From Thermoplasmatota archaeon (GTDB taxonomy: Archaea > Thermoplasmatota > Penumbrarchaeia > JASLWR01), in contig JASLWR010000022.1 of assembly GCA_030740765.1 (NCBI GenBank), forward strand, positions 1 through 34,200: a DNA stretch of 34,200 nucleotides, given 5' to 3'. A model generated the notes under the pieces. It worked only from the letters and a program-made list of their open reading frames with translations, had not been told where the DNA came from and ran no database searches. Within the stretch, counting starts at the first letter, position 1. Every line of letters starts with the position of its first letter. This document shows, piece by piece, positions 16,385 to 23,572 of this stretch. The position numbers were made by a program, and so were the translations under genes.

Positions 16385-16984
16385 TTATCCGCCCTTCACA
16401 CGGAAAACCAATTTCCGTGTTCCGGAATCGCTAAGTCCCTCCCCATTCTCTTCATCGTCCTGAATGATCTCTGTAAATCCTTCGTTGTCATCATCACCAG
16501 GGAAAATCTCAGTAAATCCTTCCTTGTCCTTCTCATCCGTGAAAACGTCGGCGAACCCGTCTTCGTCGTACTCTTCCATCTCTTCGGGGTCCTCGTAATA
16601 ATCTTCGTAATAAGAATACTCGTCCTCAAAATCGTCTTTTTTACTGGAAAAAGCCCGGATGACGTCTTTATTCGCTGCTAGATAGACGGCTATCGTAAGA
16701 ACAATTATAATATTAACGATGGCGCAGATCTGTCCGAGCGCTAGGGCCATGACGCCGAACAGTACGCTTATGAATGAGAGGATTATTGCTGCGAACCTTG
16801 CCCAATTCTGACAAAGTAATAGACAAATACCAACGACAATGACCAGAACGGCCTGTACGATCTGGAATATAATCATTCCCGGGGCTGCCCCATAATAGAA
16901 AATGGCCGAGATCATGTTCATTGGACCGGTGATGAGAAAAAGTATCCCTATTACTATCACACCCGTAGGAATCTCTCGTGCCAT
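16385..16984 (-). CDS. Four-helix membrane protein with acidic Tyr-rich tail
   Basis: Residues 1-105 form four hydrophobic helices (starting PTGVIVIGILFLITGP), followed by a cytoplasmic tail of about 90 residues rich in Asp, Glu and Tyr. The tail contains two similar EGFTEI segments and related FADVF. I do not recognise the family. The tail composition resembles the end of the C25 protease. No SD precedes the ATG; TATA-like AACATATTAATG on the reverse strand would give a leaderless message. Confidence 0.6.
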   Translation of the reverse strand: MAREIPTGVIVIGILFLITGPMNMISAIFYYGAAPGMIIFQIVQAVLVIVVGICLLLCQNWARFAAIILSFISVLFGVMALALGQICAIVNIIIVLTIAVYLAANKDVIRAFSSKKDDFEDEYSYYEDYYEDPEEMEEYDEDGFADVFTDEKDKEGFTEIFPGDDDNEGFTEIIQDDEENGEGLSDSGTRKLVFRVKGG

Positions 16985-17025
16985 TGATAATTGTTATACG
17001 TTATTCATTAATATGTTTTTTGACT

Positions 17026-17157
17026 TTATATGTCGTCCTTTACCATGAAAACCACATCGTGATTGTCGGCCTCCTCCCTGATCACTTCAGCATATTCGTT
17101 ATCTTTCAGGACCTCGGCAAACTCACCTTGGACGGGCCACTTATTTTTTCTCGGCAT
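17026..17157 (-). CDS. 43-residue acidic protein overlapping the preceding gene
   Basis: This frame starts inside the last codons of the 90-residue membrane protein gene and reads MPRKNKWPVQGEFAEVLKDN followed by an acidic helix and VVFMVKDDI. Codon choice resembles the neighbours. It would be translated by coupling, because it overlaps the upstream stop by 17 bases. It is too short to identify and could be spurious. Confidence 0.4.
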   Translation of the reverse strand: MPRKNKWPVQGEFAEVLKDNEYAEVIREEADNHDVVFMVKDDI

Positions 17158-17413
17158 CCCAGTTTCTCGTGAAAAGGAAGAATATGGTCACATAGATGCC
17201 CAGCACCACAACGAAAGATAATACCTGGCTCAATGTCCCTTTCTCGATCCCTTTGAAAAAAAGCTCCAGGTCGAGAATGTTGAAATAGTTCATTATGACC
17301 GGATCTGCGGTGCTAATCGATTTGTAAAGAAGAATGATAATATGAGTTATGGCCGAAAACAGCACTAGTTTCAACAATGCGTCGAGATACCGGTTCTTTG
17401 ATACTCGTCTCAT
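17141..17413 (-). CDS. Small membrane protein, two to three segments
   Basis: The 90-residue protein has a first hydrophobic stretch (ALLKLVLFSAITHIIILLY) and a second (VLSFVVVLGIYVTIFFLF), joined by a segment with NYFNILDLELFF. I do not recognise it. It begins 17 bases after the stop of the 615-residue TPR-like gene, so it is probably co-transcribed with it. Confidence 0.65.
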   Translation of the reverse strand: MRRVSKNRYLDALLKLVLFSAITHIIILLYKSISTADPVIMNYFNILDLELFFKGIEKGTLSQVLSFVVVLGIYVTIFFLFTRNWDAEKK

Positions 17414-17430
17414 TTATACCACTTTTCCTA

Positions 17431-19278
17431 TTACCAGAGATGTTCGTTGCATATCCGTTCATCGAAATCGAAGCAATCTTCACAGACCCATTTTCTGTAC
17501 TCGGTACAATAATTAATCTCCGACATAATGCCTTCTTTTCGCAGTTTTTTAACCATCCGGTCTCTCTCCTCGGTGGTGAGAAAGAGCTCATCTTTCGGTA
17601 CGTCATCCAACGTTTTTCCCGTGAAATCAGCATAAAGCTTTCGGATGCCCTTGATCCCCATTTCAGGGCGCAAGGTAGCTGCTCCTATGCCTGCCATGGT
17701 GGCCCCGGCTCCCATGTTAACCCACCTTGCCCAAAGTCGGTCTCTGATGGTTCCCACTCCTTTGTCGCACAGTGCGCAGTTAAATTCAATAATCAGCGTT
17801 CCGGTCTTCTTTTTCATCCCCGAAGGTGTTGGAAGCTCCTTGAATATATCGTTCATGTGACGTTTCATCTTTCTCGACATCGTCCTCATTTCGTCTCGAA
17901 GATCCTCCTGTCCCCTTTTCAGCTCCCGGGTTCTTTTCCGACCTCTTTTATCCATACGCTCCAGCTTTTCCTCCATTGCCTCCTCGTCAATACCATGTTT
18001 CACCTTGATGTCCTTTCCGATATTTGACCTCTGGACAACGCTGTCACGGATATCCACCTTCGAAGCACCTTCCGCAAGGTAATCTCCTGTCACATTCAGA
18101 ATGGTCATTGGAGGCGGTCTTCGTTCCTCCGGGTCCGCTACCCTGAGTATTGCGGATTCCTTCTGTCGGAACTGTTTGTCCCCGTTGTCGAGATACATGA
18201 TCACGAGATTCGCCTTCGGTTTCCCCGCCCTGAGAGGGACAATTGAGAGACCTGCGTATGTGGTCACCCCCGAAGGTAAATTCCCAAGAGCCGCTATCTT
18301 TTCACCTTCAAAGAATGGCGATTCCAGCCTAACCGAAATATCTTTGGCATCGCCGTCCCCTGTATTCACAACCGACACCGATAAAGTAGAAACAAGGTTC
18401 TGCACCATACCTTCCATTGCCTTGAGTGTCACGTCCAATATGGGTTTACCCGTTTGGGCTGCGGCAAGCAAATTCTTCCTTTCCACCTCAGCTTCTTTCC
18501 GTATCTTTGAGATCTCCTTTTTCAGGGTCTTTAACCAGATCTTATCCTGCTTGAGGTTGTTTTTAACGTTCCGATCGCTCTTTATCTTGTATGATTTCCG
18601 GTGCAGTTCTATTGCCTTTTCCCTGTTTTCCCTTGATCTCAAATACTCGTCCAATGCAGAACTATAGTTTTCCATTTCCTTCTCGGCACTGGCCCTGTAG
18701 TAGTGATAGCCGGACCGGTCGCGATAATAGATTCCAAGGCGATTGTAGTAACCCGCCATGTTCTTGCTGGTCCTGCTGAGCTCCGCGGCCAGTTTCATGG
18801 TATGGGCACCGCTCAAACGGTATTCTGCCGCCCGGTGCAGATGATCCGCTTTACCCTTTCCGGACTTGGCATTGGCCCTCTCCACGTCAGCATTGGCCAG
18901 TGATGTGTATTTATCCCCTTCCGTGAAACGCATGTTCCCTTCGGTCACCGGATGGCTCGGGTCCTCGGGGTCCAGATACACGAGGGAACTGTTGTCAGCC
19001 AGGATGGCATTATCGTAATATTCTCCGGCAAGGAGCGAATCTTCCACGGTTTCTTCATTTACAGCTCTTGCCCGGGTGGACCAACCCCAGCTCTCGCAGT
19101 GTTTTTCCCAGTAGCTCTTCCCTGCACGGGAATAATATTTCGCCGCCCTGAAATATAGCTCCGACGCTTCCACGTCGTCATTATTGTCCACCGCTTTTAC
19201 CGCTTTTTCCCTTAGCTCGTCAGCTCTCGCAATGGAGCTGCCGTCTCCTTTCTTTGGGGTCTTTCCGAAGAATCCCAT
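17431..19278 (-). CDS. TPR-like protein with CARDB-like middle and Cys-rich C-terminus
   Basis: The 615-residue protein has no signal peptide. Residues 15-250 are helical TPR-like hairpins (ASELYFRAAKYYSRAGKSYW, GYYNRLGIYYRDRSGYHYY). About 270-375 looks like a beta-sandwich of the CARDB type (SVSVVNTGDGDAKDISVRLE). A charged coiled coil follows (430-490), and the end carries six Cys with CALC and CTEYRKWVCEDCFDFDERIC, likely binding zinc. Function is unknown; an adaptor or scaffold is a reasonable guess. AGGTG lies 7 nt before the ATG. Two small genes follow closely on the same strand. Confidence 0.65.
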   Translation of the reverse strand: MGFFGKTPKKGDGSSIARADELREKAVKAVDNNDDVEASELYFRAAKYYSRAGKSYWEKHCESWGWSTRARAVNEETVEDSLLAGEYYDNAILADNSSLVYLDPEDPSHPVTEGNMRFTEGDKYTSLANADVERANAKSGKGKADHLHRAAEYRLSGAHTMKLAAELSRTSKNMAGYYNRLGIYYRDRSGYHYYRASAEKEMENYSSALDEYLRSRENREKAIELHRKSYKIKSDRNVKNNLKQDKIWLKTLKKEISKIRKEAEVERKNLLAAAQTGKPILDVTLKAMEGMVQNLVSTLSVSVVNTGDGDAKDISVRLESPFFEGEKIAALGNLPSGVTTYAGLSIVPLRAGKPKANLVIMYLDNGDKQFRQKESAILRVADPEERRPPPMTILNVTGDYLAEGASKVDIRDSVVQRSNIGKDIKVKHGIDEEAMEEKLERMDKRGRKRTRELKRGQEDLRDEMRTMSRKMKRHMNDIFKELPTPSGMKKKTGTLIIEFNCALCDKGVGTIRDRLWARWVNMGAGATMAGIGAATLRPEMGIKGIRKLYADFTGKTLDDVPKDELFLTTEERDRMVKKLRKEGIMSEINYCTEYRKWVCEDCFDFDERICNEHLW

Positions 19279-19473
19279 TTCAATCCACCTCTCGTTATGA
19301 CATAATCGATTAATGATATTAAAAAGCTATCGCCTTAGCTGGATTTTCGGGTTCTTGGTTAATGAGAAAAAATGAGTGACAGAAAGATTAATGAATATAG
19401 TCATCATATAACATTCGTTTTCCAAATCTTTAAATGAAAAATCTAATCCCTTAGGACGGGGGATCGGGACTGG

Positions 19474-20817
19474 GTGTTGAGGACTATGTTAACGATAGAT
19501 GCCATGATTTATAAAAGTATATTTTCAAGGCTAATGGAGCCCATATGCATCGTGGATACCAGCGGGACTATCATTGATGTGAACCACAGCATGGAGATGC
19601 TTCTGGGATATGAAGCCGGTGAACTGGCCGGAAAGACCACAGCCTCCCTGCTGGTTCAGGAGTCATTAAAGAAGATCGAGGAGATTCTGAAGGAAACCGA
19701 GAACATAAGCGAACGGACGGAAGAAGTCACCCTGACGAGAAACGACGGTACTTCCATTGTTCGCAATATCAAATTTTTTTCAGTACCCGATGAGCAAGGT
19801 AATAGAATATTTTGTTTCCAGATACCACTCCTTGCCCAGAAATATTCATGGCTTGGAGATATTTTCGCAAGCACTGGAGTAATCAACGATCCGGACGTTT
19901 TTGTGAAAGACATAATCTCAGCGCTGCCCCCTGATCCTCGAAGTGTATCCGAAGCGATGGTTCCGGCCCCCGTTCCGCGAGAGTTCATTCAACCCGTTCC
20001 CATCGACCGGGAAGCGAAAGAACTTACGAAGGACATCGAGGAATTGATGGAGACATTCGGACCCCCGCCGGAGGAAGGCCTGGTGATGACCGATGTTGAT
20101 GGGAAAATAACCGAACACAACGATTATTTTTTGAAGATAGCAGGTCTTTCGGATCAAACAGGGGAGAATGAGCCTGAAAAGCGCGCGGAAAAGGAAAAGG
20201 TGGTTGGAAGATATTTTGGGGATTTTCTGGCGACGGACCATAAAGATGATTTCGAAGAAGTATTGAAATCCCTCAGGGGCAATTCTTCAGTGGGGGGGAT
20301 TAAAACTGTTTTTGCCTCACTGGACGATAAAAACTTCCCGGTTGCCCTGAACGGGATAACAATTAGGGACGAGAACGCTGACATTCTGGGTTTCATACTG
20401 GTCATTCAAAAGATCGAAGTAATGGGTGTGAGAAGGGCCCGGCTTCAGTTGTCTGGGGGACCTTCTCTTGATACTCCCCCCATTGTAAAATCAGTGGTCG
20501 ATCTTGTAAAGGAAGGGATAGTAGTAACCGATATTAAGGGCATAATTACAGGGCTCAATTCCTACATGGAAGAGATCATCGTCCAGAAATCCTCCTACAT
20601 GCAAGGGAAAACAATGCTGCAACTTTTCCCGGAAGAAGACCGGGAGCGGGCATCTTTGATAATAAAGAACATCGAATCCGAAGGTAAGGTGGAAAACCAC
20701 GAATTCCGATTGATAACTGGCGACGGAGCCGTTATTCCAGCGATACTCGACTGGTCACTAATCGAGGATGAGGACGGCACCGGGGTTGGAATGATGCTTG
20801 TGGTACGCAAGAAATAA
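19474..20817 (+). CDS. Triple-PAS sensory protein without output domain
   Basis: Three PAS domains are visible: about 15-120 (MEPICIVDTSGTIIDVNHSM), 195-315 (EEGLVMTDVDGKITEHNDYF) and 335-447 (EGIVVTDIKGIITGLNSYM). Each has the LGYE/PEED-type helix region and a closing strand. There is no histidine-kinase, GGDEF or HTH domain, so it must signal by binding a partner. It has no membrane segment. The start is uncertain: GTG 19474, TTG 19477 or ATG 19486 are all in frame, with no decisive SD. Confidence 0.8.
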   Translation: MLRTMLTIDAMIYKSIFSRLMEPICIVDTSGTIIDVNHSMEMLLGYEAGELAGKTTASLLVQESLKKIEEILKETENISERTEEVTLTRNDGTSIVRNIKFFSVPDEQGNRIFCFQIPLLAQKYSWLGDIFASTGVINDPDVFVKDIISALPPDPRSVSEAMVPAPVPREFIQPVPIDREAKELTKDIEELMETFGPPPEEGLVMTDVDGKITEHNDYFLKIAGLSDQTGENEPEKRAEKEKVVGRYFGDFLATDHKDDFEEVLKSLRGNSSVGGIKTVFASLDDKNFPVALNGITIRDENADILGFILVIQKIEVMGVRRARLQLSGGPSLDTPPIVKSVVDLVKEGIVVTDIKGIITGLNSYMEEIIVQKSSYMQGKTMLQLFPEEDRERASLIIKNIESEGKVENHEFRLITGDGAVIPAILDWSLIEDEDGTGVGMMLVVRKK

Positions 20818-20847
20818 GATAAACGAGTAGAGAGCCTCATTAACGGT

Positions 20848-20859
20848 ATTCCGCGGAAT
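20848..20859. repeat. 12-base perfect palindrome between the PAS and SerRS genes
   Basis: ATTCCGCGGAAT is a perfect palindrome 30 bases after the PAS stop. A separate small hairpin (AAATCT / AGATTT) lies at 20907-20924. These could be an operator or terminator pair; there is no further support. Confidence 0.35.
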
Positions 20860-20983
20860 TAATCCCGGTGGGGGAAATTATTAATCTTTTATAGACTTTC
20901 ATCGTGAAATCTAAATAAAGATTTACTAAGCTAATGCAGACATGACTGCCGATCCATTATTGGTATAAAAAAGAAGTGATATC

Positions 20984-22516
20984 TTGCGATTCTTTCTTAA
21001 GGGTAGATTGAAGTTGAACCGATGTGCTAAAGAAGCTATGGACGATCTCGAAGCATTCTTTATTAAAGCCAACTCAGAGCTTCTCGCCAGAGGCGCCCCT
21101 CCAGGGGAGGGTGCCAGGGTCGTGTCGTGGTCTCTCGCTGACGACGTAATATATGTAGAGATCGCTAGTGAGGGGCCGATCAGGGCTCATGACGCGCTAC
21201 TTCGGGTAAAGAACGGTATCGGCAAGGAACTTGGGAAGAAACATCGTATGGGCGTGCGAAAAAGCTCGGTTGATGTGTATGAGATCGCTTTTTCCGTGGA
21301 TTATCCACCCATGGAAGTTGTGACGATCCCCTTTGCCGCTTCTGTCTCTTTTAATGGTACTGAGTGCACCCTGCGTCTTGAAAACGTCGACGAAGTATTT
21401 CTCAGAGAGAATTACATTGACCGAATGATCAGTCTCATCCGTGACAAGACAGCAGGCCAGCATTACATGGGCAAGGGCGAGTACTGGAAGGAGATATGGA
21501 GGTCTCCTCGTCGCGAAACCTTATATCAAAATGACCCAACCGAGGAAATGGTGGAAAGGAAATGGATCAAACAGGGACCCACAAAGGGAAAATGGTTTCT
21601 CCGGCCTGAGATCACGAAGTTAATGAGGATCATGGAGCGAATTGCCATTGAGGAGGTTTTGGCTCCCGTGGGATTCCAAGAGGTCATTGCATCTCATGTG
21701 GTACCTTTCGATATTTGGATAAAAACAGGTCACATGGGCGGCTCGCCCAATGAATTTTATTACGTATCCGAACCCGCAACCAGAGACCCTTCAGCCTGGG
21801 AAACTTTCTCAGACCTGGTGAAAATAACGCGAAAGGTGCCCTACGAGGAACTGGGGAAATGCTTGTCCGGACCCAGAGCCGGTATCTGCTACGCCCAGTG
21901 TCCCGTAATCTACTGGTCATTCACAAACGAGACCCTGGCTGATGATTCTCTGCCTGTTCTATTATTCGAACGGACTGCCAATTCGGGGAGGTACGAATCC
22001 GGGGGCAGGCACGGCATGGAGCGGGTAGACGAGTTTCACCGAATCGAACCTGTCTATATCGGAACAAAGGAGCAGATGCTGGAAATCCGCGAGAATATGC
22101 TCGATCGTTACAAGCACGTGTTCAACGATATTCTGGAACTGGAATGGCGGATGGCAAGGGTCACGCCTTTTTACATGCAGCAGAGCGGTGGATTCGGATT
22201 GGATGATCAGGGTTCCAATGAAGAAGCGGAAAAAAGCAAAGGGACCATCGATTTTGAGGCCTACATGCCATACCGGGGGAGCCGGGAGGAAAGCGAGTGG
22301 CTCGAGTTCCAGAATTTTTCCATTGTGGGAGATAAATACACACGGGCGTTCAACATCAAATCCCAGACGAAGGAACTCTGGTCGGGTTGCTCGGGGATCG
22401 GTCTCGAAAGATGGAGCACGGCTTTCCTGGCGCAGAAGGGGCTTTCGCCTGACGGGTGGCCTGCAGGATTCCGTGAAAGATACGGAAAGATGCCGCCGGG
22501 CCTTCATCTTCTGTAG
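20984..22516 (+). CDS. serS: Seryl-tRNA synthetase, archaeal/methanogen type (type 2)
   Basis: The 510-residue enzyme charges tRNA-Ser with serine. It is the atypical class: the N-terminus MRFFLKGRLKLNRCAKEA and the absence of the long coiled-coil arm distinguish it from bacterial-type SerRS. Likely zinc-ligand regions are GICYAQC, the motif-2 segment FERTANSGRYESGGRHGMER, and SGCSGIGLERW in motif 3, where the final Arg contacts ATP. The start is TTG; AGAAG lies 7 nt upstream. This SerRS is best known from methanogens and is patchy elsewhere, so it is a useful lineage marker. Confidence 0.92.
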   Translation: MRFFLKGRLKLNRCAKEAMDDLEAFFIKANSELLARGAPPGEGARVVSWSLADDVIYVEIASEGPIRAHDALLRVKNGIGKELGKKHRMGVRKSSVDVYEIAFSVDYPPMEVVTIPFAASVSFNGTECTLRLENVDEVFLRENYIDRMISLIRDKTAGQHYMGKGEYWKEIWRSPRRETLYQNDPTEEMVERKWIKQGPTKGKWFLRPEITKLMRIMERIAIEEVLAPVGFQEVIASHVVPFDIWIKTGHMGGSPNEFYYVSEPATRDPSAWETFSDLVKITRKVPYEELGKCLSGPRAGICYAQCPVIYWSFTNETLADDSLPVLLFERTANSGRYESGGRHGMERVDEFHRIEPVYIGTKEQMLEIRENMLDRYKHVFNDILELEWRMARVTPFYMQQSGGFGLDDQGSNEEAEKSKGTIDFEAYMPYRGSREESEWLEFQNFSIVGDKYTRAFNIKSQTKELWSGCSGIGLERWSTAFLAQKGLSPDGWPAGFRERYGKMPPGLHLL

Positions 22517-22577
22517 GTCTATGCTGCACCAGGGTTTTCCACGCTTATGATGGGGGCTGCCGAATTTCTCCAAAATA

Positions 22578-22585
22578 CTTATAAT
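22578..22585 (+). promoter_or_regulatory. TATA box of the ABC ATPase gene
   Basis: CTTATAAT is centred at 22582, predicting a transcript start near 22607, two bases before an in-frame ATG at 22609. This favours a leaderless start there over the ATG at 22594. Confidence 0.5.
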
Positions 22586-22593
22586 CAACCAAC

Positions 22594-22683
22594 ATGATGT
22601 GGCCGCTGATGGAATCGGTCATAGAGGTATCGAAGGACATGATGTGGCAGCAGATGGAATCGGTCATAGAGGTATCGAAGGTA
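22594..22683 (+). repeat. 45-bp tandem duplication at the ABC ATPase start
   Basis: 22594-22638 and 22639-22683 are near-identical, differing only around the fourth and fifth codons and the last two bases. In frame they give MMWPLMESVIEVSKD and MMWQQMESVIEVSKV. The duplication supplies extra start codons and lengthens the N-terminus by 15 residues. Confidence 0.9.
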
Positions 22684-23364
22684 CAGAAGAAATTCAACAA
22701 GTTCCAGGCTCTTGATAACGTATCGTTCAAGGTTAAAAAGGGGGAGTTCTTTGGCTGTTTCGGGCCCAACGGCGCCGGGAAAACAACCTTGATCCGCATC
22801 CTCACCGGGCAGCTGCCGCGGACCGGGGGACACGTCCGCGTTCTTGGTATCGATCCGAGTAAGAATCCCGTCGATGTGAAGAAACGAATAGGCATCGTCC
22901 CCGAGTCGGAATCACCACCTTCCTTTTTGACAGGTTGGGAATACCTCTATTTCGTGGCCCATATCAGGCAATTACCAAACATCGAATCAAAAATAAAACA
23001 CTGGCTGGAATTCTTCGACATGACGGGGCGCGAGAGCACCATCTGCAAGGATCTTTCCAAAGGGATGCGCCAGAAGCTTATGTTATCAGCTGCTCTCATA
23101 CATGAGCCGGAATTACTGATTCTTGACGAACCGCTGATAAACCTCGATCCCATTTATCAAAGAAGGGTAAAGGATCACCTAAGGGGCTATGCTAAGAAGA
23201 TGACCGTTTTCATGTGCACCCACATCCTCGAGGCTGCGGAGAAACTCTGCGGAAACTCGGTCATACTAAACAAGGGCAAGATAGTGGGTAGGGGTAAGAT
23301 CGCACAACTACGAGCCAAGGAGAGCGAGAACCTTGAAGATATATTTTTGAGACTGGTGGAGTAG
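22609..23364 (+). CDS. ABC transporter ATP-binding subunit
   Basis: It carries Walker A GPNGAGKTT, a signature reading LSKGMRQK (in place of LSGGQ), Walker B LLILDEP and an H-loop THILEAAEKL, the pattern of ATPases paired with ABC-2 type exporters. No permease is encoded next to it, so its partner is elsewhere or lost. ATG 22594, 22609 and 22654 are all in frame. The family normally begins at the residues encoded from 22654, while the promoter position favours 22609. The extra 15 residues come from the tandem duplication. Confidence 0.88.
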   Translation: MESVIEVSKDMMWQQMESVIEVSKVQKKFNKFQALDNVSFKVKKGEFFGCFGPNGAGKTTLIRILTGQLPRTGGHVRVLGIDPSKNPVDVKKRIGIVPESESPPSFLTGWEYLYFVAHIRQLPNIESKIKHWLEFFDMTGRESTICKDLSKGMRQKLMLSAALIHEPELLILDEPLINLDPIYQRRVKDHLRGYAKKMTVFMCTHILEAAEKLCGNSVILNKGKIVGRGKIAQLRAKESENLEDIFLRLVE

Positions 23365-23420
23365 GTTCACGGTATAAATGGCGGAAACTTATTCCTAACA
23401 ACGATAAAAATCTATATATA

Positions 23421-23513
23421 TATTGTCAATGGTTAAAAGCTCGACATTTTGTGGAGCTTTTCAGCTTGACAATGTGCGCGGAATCGATGTTTCGTTAGGT
23501 CGATTCCGCTTCA
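23421..23513 (+). repeat. Three-stem intergenic element, copy 2
   Basis: An outer stem pairs ATTGTCAA (23422-23429) with TTGACAAT (23466-23473). Inside it AAAAGCTC (23435-23442) pairs with GAGCTTTT (23454-23461). A third hairpin pairs GCGGAATCGA (23478-23487) with TCGATTCCGC (23500-23509). The same plan, in opposite orientation, occurs at 15229-15322. An A/T-rich TATATATA tract lies directly before it. Confidence 0.78.
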
Positions 23514-23572
23514 TAAATCGCACCATTTTGCGCATTCCAAATTTTTTTTCTATTCAACGAAGGTGTTTTTCG

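Noticed and set aside
23423-23572. N-terminal 50 residues of the longest RND frame
   Set aside because: This stretch is the three-stem repeat element read through; the SD and family alignment place the start at GTG 23573.
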